A stretch of 26,413 nt of DNA from Acidobacteriota bacterium (GTDB lineage Bacteria > Acidobacteriota > UBA6911 > RPQK01 > JADFOI01). The DNA is taken from positions 1-26,413 of the forward strand of contig JAPUKI010000148.1 in NCBI GenBank assembly GCA_027295745.1, written 5' to 3'. The first letter of the stretch is position 1; every line of letters begins with the position of its first letter. Positions 1 through 8,296 of the stretch are shown here, in pieces. The notes below the pieces were generated by a model. The model searched no databases, was not told the DNA's origin, and was given only the letters and a program-made list of their open reading frames with translations. A program made the position numbers and the translations under genes.

Positions 1-217
1 GGCACCGAGGTTGGCGACAAGCCTTGGGGTGACGATCAGCAAATGGCCTGTTGTATAGGGATAAGGTATTCAGACAAAGGAAGGTGTGCTCTTGAGAAAG
101 CAGAATGAAGCTTTACCGATTCACGGCCTGGGAGGCAAGAAGGCAAAAAAGACAGGCCGTTTTCCGGCGGCTCGAAGAGATGTATTGGAAACGCCACGGG
201 GTCCAGAGGTGATCCAT
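1..217 (-). pseudogene. HIT-family hydrolase, decayed and cut by the window edge
   Basis: Read on the minus strand from an ATG at 217, directly after the HU stop codon, the translation opens MDHLWTPWRFQYISS and continues to a CLFC motif at residues 22-25. This is the usual opening of Ap4A-hydrolase-like HIT proteins (LW-PWR-Y, then CxFC). Codon 35 (115-113) is TAA. Beyond it the same frame reads SFILLSQEHTFLCLNT, then homology moves to another frame near 61-66 and reads YPYTTGHLLIVTPRLVANLG, matching the family's PYNxGHLMVxPxRHVAxL block with its His replaced by Leu. One stop, one frameshift and a lost conserved residue within 217 bases indicate a dead gene, unless the end of the assembly is error-rich. 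The HIT triad would lie outside the window. Family recognition is by eye. An intact HIT gene lies at 4978. Confidence 0.7.
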
Positions 218-493
218 CTACGAGTTGATCAACTCTCTCAAGTCCTTACCCGGTTTAAAGTAAGGCACTTTCTTGGCAGGGACAAAGACCTTCTCGCCGG
301 TTTTCGGGTTACGGCCCTCTCGAGAGGATCTTTCCCGAAGCCGAAAACTCCCAAAGCCCCGGAGTTCTACTTTTCCTCCGCCTTTCAGGGCCTCGACGAT
401 GCTATCTAGGACTGCCTGAACGATTGCTTCTGCATCTTTCTTGCTCAAAACCGAATTTTTGGCTACTTCATCGATCAGGTCAGCTTTCGTCAT
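218..493 (-). CDS. HU/IHF-family DNA-binding protein
   Basis: A 91-residue histone-like nucleoid protein that bends and compacts DNA as a dimer. The start MTKADLIDEVAKN, the central GFGSFRLRERSSREGRNP and the tip of the DNA-binding arm (GRNPKTGEKVFVPA) match the HU/IHF family at full length. The ATG (491-493) overlaps the end of rpsA by 14 bases and is preceded by GGAGG six bases upstream, so translation is probably coupled to S1. In proteobacteria the gene after rpsA is ihfB, which favours an IHF-beta-like role. HU and IHF subunits cannot be separated reliably by eye, so no symbol is given. Confidence 0.93.
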   Translation of the reverse strand: MTKADLIDEVAKNSVLSKKDAEAIVQAVLDSIVEALKGGGKVELRGFGSFRLRERSSREGRNPKTGEKVFVPAKKVPYFKPGKDLRELINS

Positions 494-2291
494 TGCCGTC
501 CTCCGTTGCCTCCTTGACCTTCGTCTTCAATTGTCCCAACTCATCACCCGCGATATCCCCAATGGAGGCTGTGGCTACTTCGGGCTTATAAGCCCAGCCC
601 TCCTCCCCTTCCGCATCATCTGTCAGCGCTTTCACGGACAGGCCAATCCTGCGTTCCAGCAAAGTTAATTTGATGATTTTCACATCCAGCTCCTGGTCGA
701 CTTCAAAGTGGTCCTCCGGATTGTCGATGTGGCTATCAGCAAGTTCCGAGACGTGGCAAAGCCCCTCAATCCCCTCGCTCAGCTCCACGAAAACCCCAAA
801 ACTAGTCAACCGGACGATCTTGCCATGCACCACATCTCCAATCTGATGTTGAGAGAAAAACTCCTCCCACTTGTCGGGTTCAAGCTGCTTGATCCCGAGA
901 GACAACCGCTGGTTTTCCGCGTCAACGTTGAGGACCACTGCATTGACCTCGTCACCCTTCTGCACCACTTCCGAGGGGTGTTGTATCTTCTTGGTCCAAC
1001 TGAGATCCGAAATATGTACCAATCCCTCAATTCCCTCCTCCACCTCAATAAAGGCTCCAAAGTCGGTCAAGTTCCGAACCTGGCCTGTAACGATTGAGTT
1101 GATCGCGTATTTTTCTTCGATCGTGTCCCACGGGTTGGGCTCAGTCTGTTTCATACCCAAGGAGATTCGACGGGCTGTGGCATCGATGTCTAGAACAACC
1201 GACTCTACCTCATCTCCAACGGACAAAAGCTTGGATGGGTGTTTGATGCGCCGATTCCAGGTCATCTCAGAAATATGGATTAATCCCTCGATGCCTTCCT
1301 CAAGCTCCACAAATGCTCCGTAATCCGTCAAGCTCACCACCTTCGCTTTCACACGGGCGTCTTTCACGTAGCGCTCCATCGCAGTCAGCCAGGGATCCTC
1401 GGTCAGCTGCTTGTATCCCAGAGAAACTTTCTCTTCGAGCCGTTCAAACTTCAGGATCTTGACCTCGATCTCGTCTCCAACCTTGAATAAATCAGCAGGA
1501 TGATTGACCCGGCCCCAGGACATGTCCGTGATATGCAACAGCCCGTCGATGCCACCCAGGTCCACAAATGCTCCGTAGTCGGTGATATTCTTGACTATTC
1601 CGGAGACAACTTTTCCCTGCTCGAGTTCTTTGAGAGTCGTCTCCTTCAATTTAAAATGCTCTTCCTCCAAAACCGCCTTCCGGGAGAGGACAATGTTCCC
1701 TCTTCGTCTATTCACCTTGATCACTCGCATCCGCAGCTCCCGGCCACACCAGCTATCTAAATTCCTGGTGGGCTGGACATCCACCTGCGAACCGGGCAGA
1801 AACGCCCTCACGCCAACATCTACGGCCAATCCACCTTTGACCCGCTCAATAACGCGTCCTGTGATAATCGACTGATCCTGGTAGTTCTTTTCCAGTGCAT
1901 CCCAGATCTTCATTCGTTCTGCTTTCTGGCGAGACACCACAACATAACCATGCCTATCTTCTGTGCGCTCCAGAAGTACATCAACCTTGTCTCCCGGCTT
2001 CACTTCCAGGTTGCCCTCTTCATCACGGAATTCGCTCAAAGCGATCCGCCCTTCCGACTTGAATCCGACATCCACAACCACATGGGATTCAGAAATCTTC
2101 AGGACCGTTCCCGGCACAACCGCTCCCTCAACGATGCCCTTAAAGCTCTCGTTGTAGGCCTCCAGCATCTCCTCGTAGTTGAGGTCTTTTGGAGTCTCAA
2201 TCACAGGGGGTTTGGCTACAGTCTCTTGGGGGCGAGGTTCCACCTCCGCGGCGTCTTGTGCCTCCTCCACCTTTTTCTCCTCTACAGACAT
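480..2291 (-). CDS. rpsA: 30S ribosomal protein S1
   Basis: A 603-residue protein with six S1/OB-fold repeats at roughly residues 55-125, 143-207, 225-296, 312-382, 399-469 and 486-556. The last four are close copies carrying the core pattern DYGAFVxL...GLxHISxMxW. S1 binds mRNA on the small subunit and helps start translation, especially on structured or weak-SD messages. The first about 45 residues are acidic and low-complexity, and the last about 45 lie outside any repeat. The ATG at 2291 follows GAGGAGG. Transcription is best explained by the promoter at 2459-2487, which leaves a leader of about 160 bases. S1 often represses its own translation through its leader, but no specific structure is claimed here. 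Gene order rpsA then HU/IHF is conserved in many bacteria. Confidence 0.97.
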   Translation of the reverse strand: MSVEEKKVEEAQDAAEVEPRPQETVAKPPVIETPKDLNYEEMLEAYNESFKGIVEGAVVPGTVLKISESHVVVDVGFKSEGRIALSEFRDEEGNLEVKPGDKVDVLLERTEDRHGYVVVSRQKAERMKIWDALEKNYQDQSIITGRVIERVKGGLAVDVGVRAFLPGSQVDVQPTRNLDSWCGRELRMRVIKVNRRRGNIVLSRKAVLEEEHFKLKETTLKELEQGKVVSGIVKNITDYGAFVDLGGIDGLLHITDMSWGRVNHPADLFKVGDEIEVKILKFERLEEKVSLGYKQLTEDPWLTAMERYVKDARVKAKVVSLTDYGAFVELEEGIEGLIHISEMTWNRRIKHPSKLLSVGDEVESVVLDIDATARRISLGMKQTEPNPWDTIEEKYAINSIVTGQVRNLTDFGAFIEVEEGIEGLVHISDLSWTKKIQHPSEVVQKGDEVNAVVLNVDAENQRLSLGIKQLEPDKWEEFFSQHQIGDVVHGKIVRLTSFGVFVELSEGIEGLCHVSELADSHIDNPEDHFEVDQELDVKIIKLTLLERRIGLSVKALTDDAEGEEGWAYKPEVATASIGDIAGDELGQLKTKVKEATEDGNDES

Positions 2292-2458
2292 TAAGGCCTC
2301 CTCGCGGCAACTTGCACCGAAGACTCCGCAGATTCAGAGTGTGTTAATCGATTGGCCAGTTGGAAGGGCGGGGCAAACGATGTCCTTTCACCGTCTTTGC
2401 TGAGTACTGGATCAGACAACGTTTAGCATCCCCTCACCGATAGAAATTTGAGTTGCAA

Positions 2459-2487
2459 GTTATACCCCGCTCCCGGAATGTTGTCAA
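2459..2487 (-). promoter_or_regulatory. sigma70-type promoter of rpsA
   Basis: On the minus strand TTGACA (2487-2482) is followed by exactly 17 bases and TATAAC (2464-2459). This is a perfect -35 and a five-of-six -10. The expected transcription start is near 2452, about 160 bases before the rpsA ATG. It is among the strongest promoter matches in the window, fitting a ribosomal protein gene. Confidence 0.8.
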
Positions 2488-2575
2488 GCCACAAGACCAG
2501 TGAGGCAAAAGGATAGTGCCGTGGTCAATTGATTATTTCAGCTGAGTTTCCGAGCCCTGCGGCCAAGAGGGCAAG

Positions 2576-2605
2576 TCGACTAAAGTGATCATTTTTTGAT
2601 ACACT
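2576..2605 (+). promoter_or_regulatory. candidate promoter of the rpmE-prfA-prmC operon
   Basis: TCGACT (2576-2581), an 18-base spacer, then TACACT (2600-2605) preceded by TG one base upstream, so an extended -10. Each hexamer matches the consensus at four of six positions. The start would be near 2612, leaving a leader of about 105 bases that begins with a small hairpin (CTCACG at 2612-2617 pairing with CGTGAG at 2630-2635). The rest of the 2292-2716 gap holds the rpsA promoter and leader and nothing else I can identify. Confidence 0.4.
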
Positions 2606-2716
2606 TCCTTCCTCACGGTGCCACCCCTACGTGAGTTTTCGGACGCTGTGCAGCGTGCCCAGCTACAAGAACATACCACAGTGGTCAGTGGTGCTTCGGC
2701 ATAGGGAGGCTATGAT

Positions 2717-2941
2717 ATGAAAAGTGGTATCCATCCCCAGTATCAGACAGTATCGGTCCGCTGCGCCTGTGGAAATCAGTGGGAAACGCGCTCCACCACA
2801 ACTGGAGAAATCCGCCTGGACATATGTTCCGAATGCCATCCGTTTTTCACCGGCAAACAGAAATTGATTGACACTGCAGGAAGGGTCGAGCGGTTCCGCA
2901 GAAAATACGAGAAAAATAAACCCAAGGCTCAGGCGGGCTAA
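2717..2941 (+). CDS. rpmE: 50S ribosomal protein L31, zinc-binding form
   Basis: A 74-residue protein starting MKSGIHPQYQTVSVRC, as L31 does. Cysteines at 16, 18, 37 and 40 (CAC and CSEC) form the zinc site of the C+ type, the form that zinc-independent paralogues replace under zinc limitation. The conserved block HPFFTGKQKLIDTAGRVERF follows. The start is the second of two nearby ATGs: the one at 2712 is out of frame, and GGGAGG lies seven bases before 2717. prfA begins 12 bases downstream, so the two are almost certainly co-transcribed. Confidence 0.96.
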   Translation: MKSGIHPQYQTVSVRCACGNQWETRSTTTGEIRLDICSECHPFFTGKQKLIDTAGRVERFRRKYEKNKPKAQAG

Positions 2942-2953
2942 TCTCTTCTCGCC

Positions 2954-4027
2954 ATGTTCCAGAAACTTCAAGCATTGGAAGAAAAGTTTGAAGCACTCTC
3001 ACTCATGCTGGGAGATGCGGAATTGATCGCGGTGCCGACAAAGTATCGTCAGACTGCGCAAGCCCATGCAGAACTGAAGGAGATTATCGACAAATTCCGA
3101 GAGTACAAGGCGATCTCGCAGGAGATCGCGGGCACAAAAAGACTCCTGGAGGAGGAACAGGAGGAGGAATTGCTTGAGATGGCGCGGGAGGAGTTTCAGC
3201 AACTGGAAGAACAGAAGGCTCGCTGTGAAGAGGACCTCAAGCTCCTTCTCATTCCCAAGGATCCCAAGGATGCCAAGAATGCCATCCTGGAAATCCGTGC
3301 CGGCACTGGAGGAGACGAGGCCACTCTTTTTGCGCAATCTATCTTTCGGATGTATTCCCGATACGCCGAAGGTCATGGATGGACAGTCGACGTACTCTCA
3401 GTTCACCACTCCTCGGTAGGCGGATTCAAAGAGATTATCGCGATGATCCAGGGGGAGAATGTCTACAGCCGGTTCAAGTACGAAAGCGGCGTCCACCGCG
3501 TGCAGCGGGTTCCCGAAACCGAAACACAGGGGCGGTTGCACACCTCTGCTATAACTGTGGCAGTCCTGCCGGAGGTCGACGAGGTGGACATCCACATCGA
3601 TCCGAAGGAACTGAGAATCGATACTTACTGCTCCTCAGGACCAGGCGGTCAATCTGTCAATACAACTTACTCTGCAGTTCGTATCACCCACATCCCTAGC
3701 GGGGAAGTGGTGACCTGTCAGGATGAAAAGTCTCAGATCAAGAACAGATCCAAGGCGATGAAAGTTCTCCGTTCCCGCCTTTACGAAAAGGCACTGCAGC
3801 ACCAGCAAAACGAGATCGCCCAGAAACGGAGAGCCATGGTTGGAAGCGGAGACCGCAGCGAGAAAATCCGAACTTACAATTTCCCGCAAAATCGGGTAAC
3901 TGACCATCGTCTTGGCCTGAGCTTGCACCAGCTCAATACGATTATGGAAGGTGACCTTGACACCATCGTTGACGCCTTAATCACCACTGAGCGGGCAGAG
4001 GCCTTAAAGGATCAGAAAATCGCTTGA
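2954..4027 (+). CDS. prfA: peptide chain release factor 1
   Basis: A 357-residue class I release factor that ends translation at UAA and UAG. The GGQ motif that enters the peptidyl-transferase centre is at 231-233 in SSGPGGQSVNTT. The codon-recognition tripeptide P-x-T is at 187-189 (PET, in VHRVQRVPETET); RF2 has SPF instead, so the factor is RF1. Residues 1-100 form the helical N-terminal domain, rich in Glu. The length is typical. The ATG follows the rpmE stop by 12 bases and lacks a clear SD, suggesting coupling. The next gene encodes the methylase that modifies the GGQ glutamine. Confidence 0.97.
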   Translation: MFQKLQALEEKFEALSLMLGDAELIAVPTKYRQTAQAHAELKEIIDKFREYKAISQEIAGTKRLLEEEQEEELLEMAREEFQQLEEQKARCEEDLKLLLIPKDPKDAKNAILEIRAGTGGDEATLFAQSIFRMYSRYAEGHGWTVDVLSVHHSSVGGFKEIIAMIQGENVYSRFKYESGVHRVQRVPETETQGRLHTSAITVAVLPEVDEVDIHIDPKELRIDTYCSSGPGGQSVNTTYSAVRITHIPSGEVVTCQDEKSQIKNRSKAMKVLRSRLYEKALQHQQNEIAQKRRAMVGSGDRSEKIRTYNFPQNRVTDHRLGLSLHQLNTIMEGDLDTIVDALITTERAEALKDQKIA

Positions 4028-4063
4028 CAGAAGCGACTTAGTGCTCCCTCAGGGAAAGAAACC

Positions 4064-4921
4064 GTGACCGTTAAAGAGGCGATCCAATCTGCCGCCCAAT
4101 ATCTTGGTGAACGTAACCTCCGAGCCCCTCGCCAAGACGCGGAGCTTCTGGTTGCCTCTATTCTTGAGCAGGATCGTACTTTCCTGTACACCTACCCGGA
4201 ACGACGGCTTTCTCCCTCCCAGAAGCAACTCTTTCATCAGTGGCTGGCCAAACGTGGAGAACACTATCCACTGCAATATCTTCGCGGAAGACAAGAGTTC
4301 TACGGCCGCCAATTCTGGGTTCGCCCTGGAGTGTTCATTCCCCGACCTGAAACAGAACTGGTGCTGGAGACCGCTTTGGCTCTTCTGCGGGAAAGCAGGA
4401 GCAAGCAGCTGTTTGCAGCTGATATCGGAACCGGGTCCGGCTGCATTGCCATAACACTTGCACGTGAGGAACCTCGCGTCCTCGTCACGGCCACAGATAT
4501 CTCTGGCGACGCCCTACAAGTCGCCCATCGCAATGCTGAACTGCATCGCTGTCTAGACCGAATTGAATTCCGCGCTGGCCCAACACTGGAGCCCTTAAAA
4601 GGTCGTCACAGTTATTACCACCTCATTGTCTCCAACCCCCCTTATGTTAGCCATCTGGAGAAAAAAAGCGTCGATATCTCGGTAAACAGATATGAGCCCA
4701 GTGAAGCTGTCTTTGCCGGAAAATCAGGCCAGGAGGTCTACCGGCGACTCTTTTGCGAAGCCAAAAGCGTCCTGCGCCCGCAGGGGAAATTAGTGGTTGA
4801 ACTGGGCTGCGATGGGAAGGAAAGCGTTTCGAGGCTGGCTCGAAAGAATGGGTGGGTCTTAAACGATTCAAAAAAAGATCTGGCCGGCCGGGACCGGTGC
4901 GCGATCTTTCACCAGGGATGA
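4064..4921 (+). CDS. prmC: release factor glutamine methyltransferase
   Basis: A 285-residue SAM-dependent methylase that N5-methylates the glutamine of the GGQ motif in release factors. The N-terminal helical domain (about 1-85) is followed by FIPRPETELV at 91-100, the SAM-binding loop DIGTGSGCIAI at 120-130, and the catalytic NPPY at 191-194 (VSNPPYVSH), which holds the substrate amide. The start is a GTG at 4064 with AGGGAAAG upstream. The RF1-PrmC pairing is very common and directly functional. The stop overlaps an ATG at 4918 (ATGA), one possible start for the HIT gene that follows. Confidence 0.95.
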   Translation: MTVKEAIQSAAQYLGERNLRAPRQDAELLVASILEQDRTFLYTYPERRLSPSQKQLFHQWLAKRGEHYPLQYLRGRQEFYGRQFWVRPGVFIPRPETELVLETALALLRESRSKQLFAADIGTGSGCIAITLAREEPRVLVTATDISGDALQVAHRNAELHRCLDRIEFRAGPTLEPLKGRHSYYHLIVSNPPYVSHLEKKSVDISVNRYEPSEAVFAGKSGQEVYRRLFCEAKSVLRPQGKLVVELGCDGKESVSRLARKNGWVLNDSKKDLAGRDRCAIFHQG

Positions 4922-4977
4922 GAACCCGTGTTGCTTTTTTTGATATGGTTGAGGGCACCACAAACGTTACCGTATTT

Positions 4978-5346
4978 ATGAAACGAGGCACCAAGAAGCA
5001 CCTTTCGCCAGATTGCATCTTTTGCAAAATTGCTCGGGGAGAATTAAAGTCTCAGATTATTAAAGAAGACGATCAGGCGGTGGCATTTCGGGATATCAAC
5101 TCACAAGCACCAACCCATATTCTCATCATTCCCAAAAAGCATATCCCTACACTGGCTGCAGCTTCCCAACAAGAGGGTGATCTGCTGGGTCACCTTCTTT
5201 TGATGGCCCGCCAAATTGCCAGCGACGAAAAACTCGAATCCGGCTATCGTGTAGTGATTAACAACGGTGTGGGAGCGGGGCAGAGTGTATTTCACATCCA
5301 CCTGCATCTGTTGGGCGGGCGGGTCTTCACTTGGCCGCCAGGATAG
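4978..5346 (+). CDS. HIT-family nucleotide-binding protein (HINT-like)
   Basis: A small hydrolase of the histidine-triad family, whose members cleave nucleotide phosphoramidates or dinucleotides. From ATG 4978 it is 122 residues. CIFCKIARGE near the N-terminus is the classic opening, and HIHLHLLGGR near the C-terminus is the catalytic triad HxHxH. It ends in WPPG, as HINT proteins do, so it is complete. The start is uncertain: 4978 gives the family's normal length but has no SD, whereas ATG 4918 overlaps the prmC stop in the ATGA pattern also seen at 6019 and 10689 and would add 20 residues of unusual sequence. The exact substrate cannot be told. Confidence 0.9.
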   Translation: MKRGTKKHLSPDCIFCKIARGELKSQIIKEDDQAVAFRDINSQAPTHILIIPKKHIPTLAAASQQEGDLLGHLLLMARQIASDEKLESGYRVVINNGVGAGQSVFHIHLHLLGGRVFTWPPG

Positions 5347-5353
5347 CCTACGC

Positions 5354-5373
5354 CCGTATTATGCATAATACGG
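5354..5373. promoter_or_regulatory. perfect 20-bp palindrome, possible operator upstream of folE
   Basis: CCGTATTATGCATAATACGG is a perfect inverted repeat centred on ATGCAT, in the 124-base gap between the HIT gene and folE. A partial copy of its arm (ACCGTAT) recurs at about 5381-5387. No T-run follows, so it is unlike an intrinsic terminator. The symmetry and AT-rich core resemble a dimeric repressor site, but I cannot assign it to a known regulator. Confidence 0.45.
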
Positions 5374-5470
5374 TCCACACACCGTATCTCACCACCTGGA
5401 GCGCCACTAGGACCAGACATGCGAGCAAAAAGGAAGGGTCGCTACTGAAAACAGCACCGAAAGGAAGCAA

Positions 5471-6022
5471 GTGAAAGAATTGGTTGAGGGCATCCTGAAA
5501 GGACTGGGTGAAGACCCCAAGCGTGAAGGCCTCAAGAACACGCCGACTCGGGTGGTAGAGACGCTTCGCTACCTCACCAAGGGCTACGCCGAGAATGTTG
5601 AGGAAATTCTCAAGGGCGCTCTCTTTGATGTCCAGTATGATGAGATGGTGGTCATCAGAGATATTGAGATCTACAGCCTGTGCGAACACCATCTCCTGCC
5701 CTTTTTTGGGAAATGCCATGTGGGCTATCTGCCTTCTAATAAGGTGATCGGTTTGAGCAAAATCCCTCGGCTAGTTGATATGTTTGCACGTCGACTCCAG
5801 GTCCAGGAGCGCCTCACTCAACAGATCGCCGATACCATCAACGAACAGGCAAATCCTCAGGGAGTTGGTGTGATTATCGAAGCGCAGCATCTGTGCATGA
5901 TGATGCGTGGCGTCGAAAAACAGAACGCCAAAATCACCACCTCTGCCCTGCTGGGTAAATTCCGCCAGGATCAACGATCTCGGATGGAGTTTTTGAATTT
6001 GGTGAGGATCAACAGCCGATGA
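5471..6022 (+). CDS. folE: GTP cyclohydrolase I
   Basis: A 183-residue type I GTP cyclohydrolase that converts GTP to 7,8-dihydroneopterin triphosphate, the first step of folate and pterin synthesis. The zinc ligands are visible: Cys71 and His74 in LCEHHLLPFFG, and Cys142 in QHLCMMMRG. The block GLSKIPRLVDMFARRLQVQERLT is characteristic. The length suits the compact bacterial form. The start is a GTG at 5471 after AAGGAAG. The stop overlaps the ATG of the next gene (ATGA at 6019-6022), so the secreted VWFA protein is translationally coupled although functionally unrelated. Confidence 0.97.
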   Translation: MKELVEGILKGLGEDPKREGLKNTPTRVVETLRYLTKGYAENVEEILKGALFDVQYDEMVVIRDIEIYSLCEHHLLPFFGKCHVGYLPSNKVIGLSKIPRLVDMFARRLQVQERLTQQIADTINEQANPQGVGVIIEAQHLCMMMRGVEKQNAKITTSALLGKFRQDQRSRMEFLNLVRINSR

Positions 6023-7485
6023 CAGGACTGAGGCAGGTGATTCGAGTGCCCTTCCATCTTCGTACCTTGACCTTCTGGGTGCTGACTTTTTCCTGTATCA
6101 GCGGCTCCACACCGGCTCAATCATCCAGCCAAATCTCGGAACAAAACATTCGTGTGGATGTAAACTTGGCCACCTTGCAATTCACGGTGAGAGAGACCCA
6201 GGGAAAACTCATTAACAACTTGAACAGAGATCACTTTCGAGTCTTGGAGGGCGGAGTTCCTCAGGAAATTGCCTTCTTTGAACCTCCCCGCAACACAAGC
6301 GGCGAGATGGGACCACTAAGACTGGCCTTTTTGATTGATATGAGCGGCAGCACCCTTGCAACTCGGGCAGAAGAGCTCACGTCAGCAGGAACTTTTCTGG
6401 AAAATGTACATGATTTCACGGAAGTCGGCATCTTTGGTTTTACCCATGAACTGATCCCTTTGCAGAATTTCACTTCCAATCGATCCCTCGCTCAGAAGGC
6501 CTTAAGCGAGGCCAGCGAGCATCTGGGCCGAACGGCGATCTACAGTTCACTAAGCGAACTCATTTTACGGATGAAGAACCGGCCCGCCGGAACAAACCGT
6601 AACGTGATTATAATCATATCCGACGGCTTGGATGACGCCTACCGAATGGCGCCCCAAAGCATCTCTCTGGCCCTTAGCAATAACGTTGTCATTTACACCG
6701 TCCTGGTCCCGTCAGCGGCCCAACTCTATGTTGCACCCACTTCGCCTGTTTCACAATCGACCATCTCTTCCACGCTGCCAGGCGATGAGAGAGAGGCAAA
6801 AGACCTCGCCTTTGCCTCTCTCTCCCTCAGGACGGATGGAGAACATTTTAGCGGGTTTGAGACCATCCTCAATTTTGACCAGGTCATGGCTCAAATCAAT
6901 GACGATGTTTTTGGTAACCTCTACTCGATTGGCTTTTACACCAATGAGCCGTATCGGGATAGAGCGGAGCGTAACATTCGCGTGGAGATCAACTATCCCA
7001 ATGCCTCTATCCCGGCTCGATTCGAGAGTCTTCCCGAACGATTAACCGCCAAAATGGAGTTCATTACCGCACTCTTTGACAATGAGGCGATGGCTAGACT
7101 CCCCAACGCCCTCCAGCCCACTTTCCACGAGATTGGAGCTGAAATGGACCTCTTGTCCCCTCAGCGACAAGGTGGACAGATCGGGCTTCCCTTTCGCATT
7201 AAGATCAATCCCCTTCGTTTGCGGAGGAACGAGAAGGGAAGTGTGCAGACTCAGTTCGGAATTATCGCCCTGCTGTTGGATCAAAATGGGAATGAGGTGG
7301 TTCGCCTGCGAGAGCTTTTTCGGGTCCATTTGGACGTGAAAGAACTCCGGGCGGGCCGGGGAATCATATACAACAATAAGTTGTTTGCTCCGCCAGGAAC
7401 TTACTCTCTCAGGCTCGCTCTCCTGGAAATCGCCACCTGGAAAATGACGGCTTTTGAAAAGGTGGTGAGGATCAGGGAACCTTGA
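6019..7485 (+). CDS. secreted VWFA-related protein (Acidobacteria-type)
   Basis: A 488-residue exported protein. Residues 1-35 look like a signal peptide: a basic start, a hydrophobic stretch (LTFWVLTFSCISG) and likely cleavage near TPAQS. NIRVDVNLATLQFTV and DHFRVLEGGVPQEIAFF form the N-terminal module found in the VWFA-related family that is greatly expanded in Acidobacteria. The VWA domain then shows an intact MIDAS start D107-M-S-G-S111 (FLIDMSGST) and a later IIISDGLDD, so metal-dependent ligand binding is plausible. The C-terminal about 140 residues are a separate beta-rich region with no motif I recognise. The ligand and role are unknown. It is the best single clue to the source phylum. 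Confidence 0.85.
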   Translation: MTGLRQVIRVPFHLRTLTFWVLTFSCISGSTPAQSSSQISEQNIRVDVNLATLQFTVRETQGKLINNLNRDHFRVLEGGVPQEIAFFEPPRNTSGEMGPLRLAFLIDMSGSTLATRAEELTSAGTFLENVHDFTEVGIFGFTHELIPLQNFTSNRSLAQKALSEASEHLGRTAIYSSLSELILRMKNRPAGTNRNVIIIISDGLDDAYRMAPQSISLALSNNVVIYTVLVPSAAQLYVAPTSPVSQSTISSTLPGDEREAKDLAFASLSLRTDGEHFSGFETILNFDQVMAQINDDVFGNLYSIGFYTNEPYRDRAERNIRVEINYPNASIPARFESLPERLTAKMEFITALFDNEAMARLPNALQPTFHEIGAEMDLLSPQRQGGQIGLPFRIKINPLRLRRNEKGSVQTQFGIIALLLDQNGNEVVRLRELFRVHLDVKELRAGRGIIYNNKLFAPPGTYSLRLALLEIATWKMTAFEKVVRIREP

Positions 7486-7614
7486 AGAGGAATCCAGAAG
7501 TCAGAAGTTGGATTTCGGACTTACTCTAAGGAATGCCTGCAAGCCGATTGGGAGCTAGAAGCCTGTAATCGGTCAGTTTTCATTCTGGATTCTGACTTCT
7601 CGATTCCTCTTCAA
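7482..7614. repeat. 25-bp inverted repeat spanning both convergent stop codons
   Basis: 7482-7506 and the reverse complement of 7590-7614 agree at 24 of 25 positions (core AGAGGAATC-AGAAGTCAGAA). The arms include the TGA of the VWFA gene (7483-7485) and the TGA of the minus-strand acyltransferase (7611-7613). The 83-base loop contains a nested stem, CCGATT at 7544-7549 pairing with AATCGG at 7567-7572. It would fold in RNA from either strand, so a bidirectional terminator or 3'-end stabiliser is plausible. There is no flanking T-run. Confidence 0.6.
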
Positions 7615-8270
7615 CTCTTCCTCCAATACGCTTCGCAATACCTCTTAATCCGATCCATCTCTTCCTGGTAGTGAAGGAGCCAGCTCTCTTCCTCCGCCTC
7701 GGAAGGGACAATCAAGGCTTGGCCAAACTTCACCAATACGGGGCTAAAAGGCTTGGGGACTCTGAACTTGTCCCAACTCTGCAGACTCCAGAACCATCTA
7801 GGCTGGATATGAAAGGGCACTATTGGCGCCCCGGTCTTACGGGAGAGCCACACAGGCCCAGGCTTCACTCGATAGACCGGGCCCCTTGGACCATCCGCAG
7901 TAAGCGCCACATCAAGTCCCGTTTGCACTTTCCTCTTGAGTTCGAGAAGGGCTTTCACTCCACCCTTACTGCTGGAGCCGCGAGCGGGAATGAATCCTAG
8001 CTTCTCTATCATTCTGGCGATAACTTCCCCGTCAAAATGCCTGCTGGTCATCACAACAATGTTTCGAAACCGCCAGAAGTGCGTCGCGCAAAAAATTTGA
8101 TTATGCCAGAAAGAGTGAATGACCGGTTTCTTGTTTTCTTTAAACTGACCGAAGTTTTCCCACCCTTCCACTCGATAACGCAGCGTCGCTCCAATCAGCT
8201 GCAGTAAGAGCCATCCCAAGGAACTGATCAGGAAAATCTCGATTCTTTGCCAGGGGGTGAAAGGTTTCAA
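7611..8270 (-). CDS. DUF374 lysophospholipid acyltransferase family protein
   Basis: About 219 residues from a TTG at 8270. This family is related to LpxL/LpxM-type acyltransferases and is predicted to move acyl chains onto a lipid or lipid A-like acceptor at the inner membrane. Signals are an N-terminal hydrophobic stretch (IFLISSLGWLLLQLIGATL), the HSFWHNQ block that carries the catalytic His, ARGSSSKGG, and TADGPRGP. The start is uncertain: the open frame runs 210 bases further into tyrA but that part encodes no family sequence, and between the tyrA stop and KPFTPWQ the only usual start codon is this TTG, with a weak G-rich SD. It shares a transcript with tyrA. The acceptor lipid is unknown. 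Confidence 0.82.
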   Translation of the reverse strand: MKPFTPWQRIEIFLISSLGWLLLQLIGATLRYRVEGWENFGQFKENKKPVIHSFWHNQIFCATHFWRFRNIVVMTSRHFDGEVIARMIEKLGFIPARGSSSKGGVKALLELKRKVQTGLDVALTADGPRGPVYRVKPGPVWLSRKTGAPIVPFHIQPRWFWSLQSWDKFRVPKPFSPVLVKFGQALIVPSEAEEESWLLHYQEEMDRIKRYCEAYWRKS

Positions 8271-8296
8271 AGTTGTCAGACTGCCCCATCGGGCTC

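Noticed and set aside
86..409. 107-codon open frame on plus
   Set aside because: It lies antisense to the HU gene and the HIT remnant and has no recognisable protein features.
2583..2635. Two small hairpins in the rpmE leader
   Set aside because: Stems are short or bulged and no proper T-run follows; I do not call a terminator or riboswitch.
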